DNA of 64,000 bases from Kribbella steppae (GTDB lineage: Bacteria > Actinomycetota > Actinomycetes > Propionibacteriales > Kribbellaceae): contig NZ_SLWN01000026.1 of assembly GCF_004342025.1 (NCBI RefSeq), positions 1 through 64,000 on the forward strand, in the 5' to 3' direction. The notes beneath the pieces were generated by a model, which was not told where the DNA came from, made no database searches, and was given only the letters and a program-made list of their open reading frames with translations. The translations under genes were made by a program, and so were the position numbers. Positions 33,304 to 41,552 of this stretch are shown in pieces. Within the stretch, counting starts at the first letter, position 1. Each line of letters starts with the position of its first letter.

Positions 33304-35283
33304 TTAGGAGCCGCCGGCTCCCACTAGCTGGCCGTCGATCGACAGGACGCGGATGGTGCCGCCGGTGGCCTTGGTCGGGATGACCAGGGCGGCCTGGTAC
33401 AGGTAGTCCTGGTGCAGGGTCTGGGTGTACTTGACCATGCTGCTGAACGCGGTCGCCTCGCCGCTGGTCCAGTAGGCGTTCGAGCCCGGCTCGACCCGCT
33501 GCAGGTACTGCTCGGTGAGGGTGACGAAGACCAGCGCCTCGCCGGTGGAGGTGATGAACGTGAGCGGCTCGCCGGACGGCGCGAACTTGTCGGAGACGCT
33601 CGCGATGTACGTCTCCTTGGTGTCCGCGACCTTCGCCTTGGCCCGCCGCTCGAGCAGAGTCGTCGTACCCGGGGATGGGACGAACAGCTTGGCATTGGCC
33701 GATGTCGCGCCCTCCGTCAGGTACGCCGCCAGGTTGGTTGCGGCCGACGACGGCAGGCTGTAGAGCGAGTCCAGGTCCGCCTGGTCCGGCGTTCGCAGAC
33801 CCTCCATCGACGGGAGCTTGACCGACTTCAGTGGGTAGACCGTGTTCGTCAGCAGCCACGGCGTACCGGCGCTCTGCCGCTGCCAGACGCCGAGCTGGCG
33901 GCTGCCGGGATCGGTCGAGAGGCCGGAGCTGACCACGAACCGCATCGGGTACGACCCGAACTCCGGAGCGCCGATCTGCGGCTCGGTGAAGGTGAACGGC
34001 TTGCTCTTGTCCTTGCCGGCCGCGTCGAGTTTGCGGCCGATCAGGTAGCCGGCCCGGGTCTGGGTCAGCGTCGGGTTCGCCTCGATGGTCTCGGCCACCT
34101 TGGCGTCGCGGGCCTGGTTCGCCTGGTTGTTGAGCTGGTTGTACCGCTGGACCACGGCCTGTGCGTCGGCGAGGGTGACGGCCGGCCGGGTCTCCGGCGC
34201 GGCCTCGCTGTTCTTGGCCGGCAGCAGTCCGCAACTCGTTGTCGTGAGCAACAAAGCGCCGCTGGCCAGGAGGGCCGCGGTCTTCCGCACGGCTTCGTCG
34301 CTCCGCTCGAACTCCGGCGACTCCTCGAGGCTCACAGTCTCCGGCTCGACCACGCGCAGCCGCACGGGCTCCGGGTCCACCGCGTCCTCGGCGTACGTCG
34401 TCTCGTCGTAGCCGGGCTCCTCGTCGTCGGCGACCGCGCCGACCGCGATCAGGAAGGCCGGGGACTTCGCCTTCGCCACCGCGACGGGTGACATCAGCAT
34501 CGGCGCCGTGGTGATCGATTCCCGCTGCTCGGTGGGCTTGATCGCCGGCGCCCGGTAGGCAGGGGCAGCCTCCGCCGCAGCCGGAGCGAACGGACTCGGG
34601 CCGGCGAAACCAGGAGTAATCGCAGCCTGAATGGCGGGGACTGGGGTGATGCGGGTGGGTGCGGCGGCCGGAGCTGTGGCGGAGCGGCGGCGGAAGGTCA
34701 GCATCAGGCCGAAGGTGAGCGCCAGGATGCCGGCGCCCAGCACCAGCAGGCAGATCCCGAACGCGCGGTCGACCTCGACGCCGAACCGTACGTCGGCGCC
34801 GACGGCCGGCGTCCCGTCCGCGTTCATCACGACCACGTCGTACCGGCCGTCCTGGATCGGCCAGGCGACCGACTGTCGGCCGGACCCGCCGGCCTGCGCG
34901 ACCCACCAGTCGAGCTCGCCGGGCGGCGTCAGGTTGGCGCTGCGACCACGCATCTCCTGCGTGCCGTACGTCGCCGGCGGGTCGAACCGGATCAGCCGGG
35001 TGTGCGCCGTGCCGGACAGGTAGTTCGCGACGTCCAGGTCCTGCCCGACGCCGACGAAGACCGGTCTGTCGCCGGACGCGGTCACGTGCAGGGTCGGTCC
35101 GTGCCGGTCGAGCAGGTCGGGCGCGGTGATGATGGCCAGGCCCTGGCTGGTGAACTGGCGGCTGCCGGTAGTGATGGTGTTGTCCGGGCCGACCAGCCAG
35201 AAGGCGGCGACTGCTCCGGCGAGCGTGACCACCAGGCCGGCCAGAGTCAGCAACAGGCCCAGGGCGGTGCGGGCGAAACGCAT
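33304..35283 (-). CDS. Large membrane protein of unknown function with an internal lipobox-like segment
   Basis: 659 residues. Helix 1 (LGLLLTLAGLVVTLAGAVAAF, residues 8-28) and helix 2 (about 176-197) bracket a beta-rich extracytoplasmic domain. An Ala/Pro-rich, acidic cytoplasmic linker follows. A third hydrophobic segment (336-350) ends in LLTTTSC with Cys351, which looks exactly like a lipoprotein signal, followed by a roughly 300-residue soluble domain (LADAQAVVQRYNQLNNQANQ onward). The C-terminal half looks like a lipoprotein fused to a two-helix membrane protein. I do not recognise the family with confidence. It is divergent from a TetR gene. Confidence 0.7.
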   Translation of the reverse strand: MRFARTALGLLLTLAGLVVTLAGAVAAFWLVGPDNTITTGSRQFTSQGLAIITAPDLLDRHGPTLHVTASGDRPVFVGVGQDLDVANYLSGTAHTRLIRFDPPATYGTQEMRGRSANLTPPGELDWWVAQAGGSGRQSVAWPIQDGRYDVVVMNADGTPAVGADVRFGVEVDRAFGICLLVLGAGILALTFGLMLTFRRRSATAPAAAPTRITPVPAIQAAITPGFAGPSPFAPAAAEAAPAYRAPAIKPTEQRESITTAPMLMSPVAVAKAKSPAFLIAVGAVADDEEPGYDETTYAEDAVDPEPVRLRVVEPETVSLEESPEFERSDEAVRKTAALLASGALLLTTTSCGLLPAKNSEAAPETRPAVTLADAQAVVQRYNQLNNQANQARDAKVAETIEANPTLTQTRAGYLIGRKLDAAGKDKSKPFTFTEPQIGAPEFGSYPMRFVVSSGLSTDPGSRQLGVWQRQSAGTPWLLTNTVYPLKSVKLPSMEGLRTPDQADLDSLYSLPSSAATNLAAYLTEGATSANAKLFVPSPGTTTLLERRAKAKVADTKETYIASVSDKFAPSGEPLTFITSTGEALVFVTLTEQYLQRVEPGSNAYWTSGEATAFSSMVKYTQTLHQDYLYQAALVIPTKATGGTIRVLSIDGQLVGAGGS

Positions 35284-35464
35284 GAAGAGCTCCCGTTGTA
35301 CGACGAGCCCGGGCCGCGGCGGGTGGACCGGGCAACGGGCTCCCCGCAGCGGGCCAATGTTGCGCCCCGTAGTTCACCCGTTGCCGTGAATAACTGAGCG
35401 AACAAGGATCTGTTACTGTCTGCGAGTTAACGAATGGCCGTTCATAAACTCGGAGGTGGCCTCG

Positions 35465-36055
35465 GTGGCCCGGCCGCGACTGGTCAGCGACGACGCGATC
35501 CTGGACGCGACCAGGCAGGTTCTGGCCGAGTTGGGGCCCACGAAACTGACCCTGGCCGCGGTCGGCGCGCGGGTCGGGCTGGCTCCGCCGACGCTGATGC
35601 AGCGCTTCGGCAACAAGCGCGGTCTGCTGCTGGCGTCGGCGGCCAGATCGCCGCTGATGGTGCTCCGGGCGGTCGAGGAGGCCGAGGCGCGGAATACCTC
35701 GCCGCTGGCGACCTTGCGGGACTTCGCGTTGTCGGCGGTTGCCCACATCAAGCACCGCCAGGAGCTCGGCAACGGTCTCGGCTTCGTCCAGCTCGACGTG
35801 GCCGATGCCGAGTTCCGCCAGCATGCGCTGGCGCACTCCGCCGCCATCGTCGACAGCTGCGCCCGGCTCTACCGGGCGGCCCAGGAAGCGGGCGAGCTGC
35901 GGCCGCACGCCGACGTACCGGCGCTCGCCCGGCACACCCTGGTCTGTTTCAACGGCGCCCTCCAAGTCTGGGCCGTGAACGGCTGGGGCTCCCTCACCGA
36001 GTTCCTGACCGAGCAGCTCGACCTGGTGATCGCGCCCTACCTGGCTCAGGAGTGA
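35465..36055 (+). CDS. TetR-family transcriptional regulator
   Basis: 196 residues from the GTG at 35465, which has GGAGG 8 bp upstream; the GTG at 35456 overlaps that ribosome site. The N-terminal DNA-binding domain has DDAILDATRQVLAELGPTKL, then LAAVGARVGLAPPTLMQRFG and the NKRGLLLASAAR segment. The ligand domain is all helical (HTLVCFNGALQVWAVNGWGS). An imperfect dyad GAATGGCCGTTC at 35432-35443 precedes the start and may be its operator. Candidate targets are itself and the divergent membrane protein gene. Confidence 0.88.
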   Translation: MARPRLVSDDAILDATRQVLAELGPTKLTLAAVGARVGLAPPTLMQRFGNKRGLLLASAARSPLMVLRAVEEAEARNTSPLATLRDFALSAVAHIKHRQELGNGLGFVQLDVADAEFRQHALAHSAAIVDSCARLYRAAQEAGELRPHADVPALARHTLVCFNGALQVWAVNGWGSLTEFLTEQLDLVIAPYLAQE

Positions 36056-36158
36056 CGGTGTTCCAAGGTGCTTGAGGCAACTACCTGACGATCGTCAGGG
36101 GTGGGGCTGGACTTTGGGTCAGTGTGCCGTGCTTGTGGTCGCTCCTAGTGTTGGGGAA

Positions 36159-36908
36159 ATGACATCGAGGTACGACGGAGTCCGTCGGGTACTGGGGTCG
36201 ATCGGCGTACTGGTCGCGGGAGCGGTCGTCGTTCTGCTGCTTTACCCGGGTGGACTGGGCACGACCGTGCCGGTGCGCGTGACGAGCGGTGAGTCGGCGT
36301 CGGTGTTCCGGGTGCTGAACGAGGCGGTGGCTGATGCGCCGTCCTGGGTGGAGTCGTTGGTCGACCTCGCGGGGGACGGGCTGCTGCTTGTGTTGGGTCT
36401 GCTGCTGGTCTGGACGGCTCTGCGTTATCGCGATGCCCGGACTCTGGCCGGCGTACTGCTGACTGGTGTCGGGACTGTGGTCGCCTATGGCATGAGTGAG
36501 GCGCTGAAGTTAGTGGTCGACGAGGACCGTCCCTGCCGCGTGGTGTCCGGGGCCGAGGTGATCGCGCACTGTCCGGCGATAGGCGACTGGTCCTTCCCCA
36601 GTAACCACGCCACGCTCGCGGCCGGTCTCGCTGTCGGCATCGCGTTGATGCGCCCTCGGCTGGCCGTGGTTGCGTTGCCGCTGGCGGCCGCGGTGGCGTT
36701 GGCGCGGATAGCGGCCGGCGTTCACTACCCGCATGACGTCGTCGCCGGTGCTGCTCTCGGCGCGACCCTTGTCGCCGCGATGCTGCTGATCGCCAACCCG
36801 CTCCTGACGAGAGCGGTTGACTTCCTGGTCAGACGTCGCAGGATCGATGAGATGAAGCAGTCGGCAATGGCTGAGGGTGTGAACGACCGCACGGTCACAG
36901 CCGTCTGA
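36159..36908 (+). CDS. PAP2-family membrane phosphatase
   Basis: 249 residues from the ATG at 36159 (GGGGA upstream). Several membrane helices surround the three phosphatase motifs: KLVVDEDRPCR (Lys117 to Arg127), FPSNHATLA (His150) and RIAAGVHYPHDV (Arg183, His189, Asp193). The family removes phosphate from lipid phosphates such as undecaprenyl pyrophosphate or phosphatidate, with the active site facing outward. All catalytic residues are present. The last 30 residues are a cytoplasmic basic-to-acidic tail. It is a single gene, and its substrate is not defined by context. Confidence 0.88.
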   Translation: MTSRYDGVRRVLGSIGVLVAGAVVVLLLYPGGLGTTVPVRVTSGESASVFRVLNEAVADAPSWVESLVDLAGDGLLLVLGLLLVWTALRYRDARTLAGVLLTGVGTVVAYGMSEALKLVVDEDRPCRVVSGAEVIAHCPAIGDWSFPSNHATLAAGLAVGIALMRPRLAVVALPLAAAVALARIAAGVHYPHDVVAGAALGATLVAAMLLIANPLLTRAVDFLVRRRRIDEMKQSAMAEGVNDRTVTAV

Positions 36909-36986
36909 ACCTTGCCTGGGTCAACCGTTTGATCGAGCCGAAAACCCGGCTTGTCGGAAGAAGGGTGTCTAGGCAACCAAATCGAA

Positions 36987-37010
36987 AGCCCAGGCCGTCC
37001 GGCCTGGGCT
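36987..37010 (-). terminator. Terminator of the tRNA-Gly transcript
   Basis: Perfect 10-bp stem AGCCCAGGCC/GGCCTGGGCT with a 4-nt loop, followed on the minus strand by a T-rich stretch (TTTCGATTT). It lies 19 bp beyond the CCA end of the tRNA gene, in the right orientation for a factor-independent terminator. Confidence 0.8.
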
Positions 37011-37028
37011 CAGTCATGTCCTGACATA

Positions 37029-37102
37029 TGGAGCGGGTGACGGGAATCGAACCCGCACTGTCAGCTTGGGAAGCTGATGTTCTGCCATTGAACTACACCC
37101 GC
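37029..37102 (-). tRNA. tRNA-Gly, anticodon CCC
   Basis: On the minus strand the gene starts GCGGGTG (37102) and ends CACCCGC-T-CCA, so CCA is encoded. The D arm is AGTTCAATGGCAGAAC-like. The anticodon stem TCAGC/GCTGA holds the loop TTCCCAA, giving anticodon CCC, which reads GGG. The T arm is GCGGG-TTCGATT-CCCGT. All four arms pair. It stands alone with its own hairpin terminator, and no integrase or attachment repeat was found beside it. Confidence 0.95.
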
Positions 37103-37482
37103 AGTGCCTGGCGGTGGGACCAGCAGGCGGAGAAGAGCATAGCCGATGGGTGGGGCCCGAGCCACGGCGGGTTCGGCGCGCCGCGGCCGATCGCGCCGAT
37201 CTCTCGACCTTGTGCACCAATTGAGTACGCCGGCGCCCGCCGGACGGACGACAGTGCACCCAGTGGACTGATGCCGGATGCATCGAAAAGGGGGTGTGGG
37301 GCGGTTTGCGAGGGGGGTTCTTGGGCAGTTTTCCACAAAGGGCACGCTGAGGACTGGAGTGGTCCGGCATCTTCTGGCAGATTAGAACGCGTTGCCGGGG
37401 GCAACATTTGAACGCAACGTGAGGATGCGGTCCTCGCCGGGACCGGACAAGATGGTTGCGGGGCAACTGGATGAAGGGGTGA
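37103..37482. other. Intergenic region between tRNA-Gly and a MarR gene
   Basis: 380 bp without a supported gene. It must contain the tRNA promoter (minus strand) and the promoter of the downstream regulator. The left two thirds show nothing clear. The right part carries two inverted repeats that I list separately. Confidence 0.5.
37391..37467. promoter_or_regulatory. Two GTTGC-GGG-GCAAC-type dyads before a MarR gene
   Basis: GTTGCCGGGGGCAAC (37391-37405) has perfect 6-bp arms around GGG, and GTTGCGGGGCAAC (37455-37467) has perfect 5-bp arms around GGG. The arms and spacer are shared. Centres are 63 bp apart, and the second lies 16 bp before the MarR start codon. They are probably operators for that regulator. 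Confidence 0.5.
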
Positions 37483-37926
37483 ATGGTGGCAACAGACACG
37501 AGTGACGCGTTGGACAACCTGGAGAAGGAGCTCGTCACGTTGGCGCGCCGGCTGCGCGGTCTGCAGCGGACGCTGTCCGACGAGGCACATCCGGATCTGG
37601 AGCCGGCGCAGTACGCGTTGCTGAACCACGTCGAGGAACTGGCGCCGGTGCGGATGGCCGACCTGGTGGCAGCTCTCGAGGTGGACAAGGGTCCGGTCAG
37701 CCGGGCCTGCGCGCGGCTGGAGGAAGAGGGTCTGCTGAAGCGTGCGGCCGACAAGTCGGACGCCCGGGCGACCCTGCTGACGCTGACCGCGGCGGGCAAG
37801 CGCAAGCTTGCGGCAGCCCGGAAGAAGCGGCACAAGGTGATCGAGGACCTGCTCAAGGACTGGTCGCCGGCGCAGGTGAAGACCTTCGCCACCCAGGTGT
37901 CGCGCTTCAACAAGCTGTCCGACTGA
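37483..37926 (+). CDS. MarR-family transcriptional regulator
   Basis: 147 residues, ATG at 37483 with GAAGGGG upstream. The fold is clear: LVTLARRLRGLQRTLSD, LEPAQYALLNHVEELAPVR, recognition region MADLVAALEVDKGPVSRACA, and the wing DKSDARATLLTLTAAGKRKL. The C-terminus is very basic (RKKRHKV). It stands alone between tRNA-Gly and dcd, so targets other than itself cannot be read from context. Confidence 0.88.
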   Translation: MVATDTSDALDNLEKELVTLARRLRGLQRTLSDEAHPDLEPAQYALLNHVEELAPVRMADLVAALEVDKGPVSRACARLEEEGLLKRAADKSDARATLLTLTAAGKRKLAAARKKRHKVIEDLLKDWSPAQVKTFATQVSRFNKLSD

Positions 37927-38145
37927 CGTTCGTTGCCTCAGGCCCCGAGTTGGCCGGTGCGCCGCAACGGCGCCGGACGATCATCGGGGTACGACGGCCG
38001 AAAACAGCTGGACGCAACTCGGGGAAGCCCGGGGACGTGGTCTCGCCGGAGAGCTGAGGGCTCCGGACGATCGGTCGCCGGGCACCGGGATCCCGATCCG
38101 GCCCCGAAACTGGGCGGAGACGCGGCACGCTGCTAACGTGCGTTC

Positions 38146-38721
38146 GTGCTGCTCTCCGACCGTGACATCTTGGCCGAGCTCGACGCGAAGCGGGTCCAGC
38201 TGGATCCGTTCGATGCTGCGATGGTGCAGCCGTCGAGTGTCGACGTACGGCTGGATCGGTTCTTCCGGGTGTTCGAGAACCACAAATACCCGCACATCGA
38301 CCCGGCCGAGGAACAGCCCGACCTGACCCGGATGGTCGAACCGGAGGGTGACGAGCCGTTCATCCTGCACCCGGGTGAGTTCGTGCTCGGGTCGACGTAC
38401 GAGATGGTGACGCTGCCCGACGACGTGGCCGCGCGGCTGGAGGGCAAGTCCTCGCTGGGCCGGCTCGGGTTGCTCACCCACTCCACCGCGGGGTTCATCG
38501 ACCCCGGGTTCTCCGGGCACGTGACGCTGGAGCTGTCCAACGTCGCCACGTTGCCGATCAAGCTCTGGCCCGGGATGAAGATCGGCCAACTGTGCTTCTT
38601 CCGGCTGTCCTCGCCGGCCGAGCACCCGTACGGCTCAGCGAAGTACGGTTCCCGCTACCAGGGTCAGCGCGGCCCGACGCCGTCCCGCTCGTACAAGAAC
38701 TTCCACCGCACCGACGTCTAG
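38146..38721 (+). CDS. dcd: dCTP deaminase, probably bifunctional dCTP deaminase/dUTPase
   Basis: 191 residues from a GTG. The trimeric dCTP deaminase/dUTPase fold is evident: MLLSDRDI at the start, QPSSVDVRLDRFFRVF, KSSLGRLGLLTHSTAGFIDP from residue 101, GFSGHVTLELSN, and the lid-like ending QGQRGPTPSRSYKNF. The THSTAG stretch and overall similarity to the mycobacterial enzyme suggest the bifunctional type, converting dCTP directly to dUMP for thymidylate synthesis. It is convergent with the following lipoprotein gene, 11 bp apart. Confidence 0.95.
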   Translation: MLLSDRDILAELDAKRVQLDPFDAAMVQPSSVDVRLDRFFRVFENHKYPHIDPAEEQPDLTRMVEPEGDEPFILHPGEFVLGSTYEMVTLPDDVAARLEGKSSLGRLGLLTHSTAGFIDPGFSGHVTLELSNVATLPIKLWPGMKIGQLCFFRLSSPAEHPYGSAKYGSRYQGQRGPTPSRSYKNFHRTDV

Positions 38722-38732
38722 CGTTGGTGTGA

Positions 38733-40259
38733 TCAGGCGGTCGGGGTCAGGGCGATCAGGATCGTGTAGAAGCTGCTGCCCATGGTGCTCTGCAGGTAGG
38801 TGCCGCCGTACTGGGTCACCGCGACCGGCGATTTCATCTTGCCGTTGAACAGCGACATGTCCGAACCGTTCGCGCTGCCCGGGTCAGCACCCTGCGGCGT
38901 CGAGCCTGCGGACGGGGACGAACCTTCAGATGGGGACGAACCCTCGGTCGGAGTCGAGCCGTCGGACGGCGTCGAGCCCTCGGTGGGGGTGGCGCTGTCC
39001 GACGGGCCCTTCACGTCGTTGCCGGTGGCGGCGTCCATCAGGACCGGCTGGACCTCGGCCTGCGCATAGATCATGCCGTGGAAGGCCGCGGTGACCTCCG
39101 GGATGATCCGGCTCGCCGATTCCTTGGTGTAGCCCCAGGTCTTCTTACCGGTCGAGTCGTCCAGGCCGAGGATCTCTTCCTTCGACATGTTGTCCTTGCC
39201 CGTGCACACCACCGCGTTGGCCCGGTCGCCCAGACAGGTGTAGTTCATCGAGTCAGCGGCGAACGGCGACTTGGTCGGTACGACGGCCCCGGTCGCGATG
39301 TCGACGGAGTACAGGGTGTTGGTGTACGTGCCGTCGTACGACCCCGGCTTCGCCTTCACGTAGGAGTGACCTGACAGGTAGGCGCGCTTGGTGCCGCCGT
39401 TGCTCGCCGGGAACAGGTAGTCCTGCTTGGTCGGGGTTTGCTTGGTGACCTTGCCGGTGGCGCCGTCGGCGACCACGATCGTGCCGTCGTTGGCACCCTC
39501 CTGGTTGCCGCCCTTGGCGCCGACGATGACGCCGTTCAGCACACCGGCCGGCGTGACATCGGCGACGACGCTCGACTTCTGGGTCTTCGGGTCGGCGTAG
39601 ACGGTCAGAGCCTCGGAGTTCTTGGGGCCGTTGTACGGCGAGACACCCAACGCGATCTGTCCGGTGGCGGGGTCATAGGCCTGGCTCACCACGTCGTCTG
39701 CGCCGGCGCCGGGCCCGAGGGCCGGCGTGAGGTCCGCGACCACCTCGGCAACCTTCTTGCCCTCGGCGGCGTCGATCCACTGGAACACGACCTGGCCCTT
39801 GGCCTTCTGCGTGCCGTTGCCCTTGTCGGTCTGGGTGTAGGCGATGGCGACGACGTCCTTGCCGTCCACCTGGACGCCCATCGGCGCACTCAGGTCCAGC
39901 GTCTCGGTGGTGTCCAACTCGGTGGCGGGGTAGAACCAGGCCTTGCCCTGCGCGGCGATGTTGCGCCCGCTGATGCCTTCCAGGCCCGCGATCAGAGTGG
40001 TCTGCCCGACCATCCCGGCCGTGAACGTGAACTGGTTGTCCTTCTTCGTCGGCTCGACGCCGAAGGCGGAGCTGGTGACGAAGGTCTTGGGTGGGTCGAA
40101 CGAGGCGACCGCCGGTGCCGACGGGGTGCCGGCGGGTGTGTCGCCGCCGCCCTGGGCTCCGGTGTCGGCGCTCTTGTCGTCGCTGCCGCCACAGGCGGTC
40201 AGCAGAACGAGGGCGGTGGCGGCGGTGGCGACTGCTTTGGCGGCCGTCGGACGCAGCAT
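38733..40259 (-). CDS. Lipoprotein with a repeat-rich C-terminal region, function unknown
   Basis: 508 residues. The lipobox is LLTAC near residue 23, followed by a Gly/Asp/Pro-rich linker. The central part has repeated strands with WD/PQQ-propeller-like character (AYDPATGQIALGVSPY, VVADGATGKVTKQTP, YSVDIATGAVVPTKS, LDDSTGKKTWGYTKE). Near the C-terminus is a low-complexity run of TPTEGS/TPSDGS/SPSEGS units (about residues 418-455), then a final folded stretch. It is anchored to the outer face of the membrane. No enzyme motif was found. The degenerate 15-18-bp DNA repeats coding for the run could vary in number between strains. Confidence 0.75.
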   Translation of the reverse strand: MLRPTAAKAVATAATALVLLTACGGSDDKSADTGAQGGGDTPAGTPSAPAVASFDPPKTFVTSSAFGVEPTKKDNQFTFTAGMVGQTTLIAGLEGISGRNIAAQGKAWFYPATELDTTETLDLSAPMGVQVDGKDVVAIAYTQTDKGNGTQKAKGQVVFQWIDAAEGKKVAEVVADLTPALGPGAGADDVVSQAYDPATGQIALGVSPYNGPKNSEALTVYADPKTQKSSVVADVTPAGVLNGVIVGAKGGNQEGANDGTIVVADGATGKVTKQTPTKQDYLFPASNGGTKRAYLSGHSYVKAKPGSYDGTYTNTLYSVDIATGAVVPTKSPFAADSMNYTCLGDRANAVVCTGKDNMSKEEILGLDDSTGKKTWGYTKESASRIIPEVTAAFHGMIYAQAEVQPVLMDAATGNDVKGPSDSATPTEGSTPSDGSTPTEGSSPSEGSSPSAGSTPQGADPGSANGSDMSLFNGKMKSPVAVTQYGGTYLQSTMGSSFYTILIALTPTA

Positions 40260-40394
40260 CGTTGGTTACTCTCCCGAAGTCAGACCCGGAATGATCGCCT
40301 GAACGCTAGCAGTCACTCCGGGTCCTCACCGTCACCAGCCCCAGCCGTTGCAGGATGCTGCAAACGGAGGCCGCCGCGCTGTTCACAGACCCCA

Positions 40395-40622
40395 TCAGCG
40401 AGCCTGCGATCGGACGACGGACAGCCCTGGGCGCCGGTTCATCGGCTGGGGCTCGAGGCGGTCGGCCAGCCGGCGGAGGGCGGCGGCCAGTCCGTGGCGT
40501 GGGGCGCTGACGCGGTCGACCTTGAGGGCCTCCCGGACTTCCTGGCGTCGGGCCCGGGCCTCGGCAACGCGGACTCTCTCGGCGACGCGGTAGCGCGCTA
40601 CCTCTTGGTGTTCGGTGATCAT
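40395..40622 (-). CDS. Small basic protein at the end of the ribbon-helix-helix/DUF4097 operon
   Basis: 75 residues, highly charged and helical (EVARYRVAERVRVAEARARR), followed by HGLAAALRRLADRLEPQP. A strong AGGGGAG ribosome site precedes the ATG at 40622. It lies 99 bp downstream of the DUF4097 gene on the same strand. I do not recognise a family; short proteins of this composition are common in actinobacteria. The ribosome site and the sensible amphipathic pattern support a real gene. Confidence 0.6.
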   Translation of the reverse strand: MITEHQEVARYRVAERVRVAEARARRQEVREALKVDRVSAPRHGLAAALRRLADRLEPQPMNRRPGLSVVRSQAR

Positions 40623-40721
40623 GGTCGTGCTCCCCTCACTGTTGTCCCCGTGCTGTTTTCGGCAGTGCTTCGCCCAGGTCCCGCCGGACCGTCGCCGGCG
40701 GAACCTCCTGGGTGGTGTGGA

Positions 40722-41552
40722 TCAGACCTTGACGACGCTGATGTCGCCGGAGACCGTGCGGGCCCGCAGCATCAGCGCGCGCTCGCCCTCGGCCGGCTTC
40801 TCGCCGGGCTCCAGGTCGCACCGGATCCGCCCGGTGACGGTCTTCAGGTCCAGGTACGTCGGGACGCCGTCGGGTACCCCGATCTGGACGTCGCCGCGGG
40901 CCGTCTCCGCGCGGACACTCGGCCCGTCGGCGAGCTCGACCCGGACGTCGCCGGACCCGGAGGTGGCGACCGAGTGGTCCCGGATCCGCTCGATGGTGAT
41001 GTCACCCGAGCCGACCTTGACGGTCGTCGGGCCGGCCGCGTCGCCGACCCGGACGTCACCGGAACCGGTGCTCAGCCCGAGCGCGTCGGCGGCCTCGTTG
41101 ATGTCGATCCCGCCCGAGCCGGTGCTGGCGCGGACCGTGCCCGCGGCGTACTCGACCCGGACGTCACCGCTGCCGGTGCTGATGCCGAGGTCGCCCTCGA
41201 CCCGCTCGATCCGGACGTCGCCGGAGCCCGTCGACAGTCGCGCGGTGCCCAGCGGCATCCGCGAGCTGATGTCACCGGAACCGGTCTTGATCCGGGCGTC
41301 CAGTGTCGACGGTGTGACGATCCGGACGTGGATCTCCGGTCCGTTGCGGACGTTGCGGGGACCCTCGACGATCAGCTCGCCGTCGTTCACCTTGAAGACG
41401 ACGTCCTCCTCGCTGCCGCGGTCGACCTCGAGGGTGACGGCGGTCTCGGTGCCGTCGTTCGGGACGATCTCGACCCGGCCGGAGCCGATCTCGATCCGGA
41501 CCCGGTCGATCAGGCTCGCGTCCTCGACCAATTGACTGCTGAAGCCGCTCAT
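40722..41552 (-). CDS. DUF4097-type beta-helix protein, cytoplasmic form
   Basis: 276 residues from the ATG at 41552, overlapping the previous stop (ATGA). There is no signal or membrane segment. From about residue 85 the protein is a regular ladder of Thr-Gly-Ser-Gly-Asp turns (IKTGSGDISS, LSTGSGDVRI, ISTGSGDVRVE, KVGSGDITI, ATSGSGDVRVE), with a rung of about 20 residues, typical of DUF4097 right-handed beta-helices. DUF4097 proteins often sit beside anti-sigma or RHH regulators; the role is unknown. It is coupled to the RHH/repeat gene, so the two products probably work together. Confidence 0.85.
   Translation of the reverse strand: MSGFSSQLVEDASLIDRVRIEIGSGRVEIVPNDGTETAVTLEVDRGSEEDVVFKVNDGELIVEGPRNVRNGPEIHVRIVTPSTLDARIKTGSGDISSRMPLGTARLSTGSGDVRIERVEGDLGISTGSGDVRVEYAAGTVRASTGSGGIDINEAADALGLSTGSGDVRVGDAAGPTTVKVGSGDITIERIRDHSVATSGSGDVRVELADGPSVRAETARGDVQIGVPDGVPTYLDLKTVTGRIRCDLEPGEKPAEGERALMLRARTVSGDISVVKV

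Noticed and set aside
33230..35965. A 911-codon open frame on the minus strand
   Set aside because: It runs in another frame over the 659-residue membrane protein gene and through the divergent TetR promoter. Codon use and motifs favour 33304-35283.
37029..37102. tRNA-Gly as an integration site for a mobile element
   Set aside because: No integrase gene, attachment-site repeat or compositional break was seen on either side.
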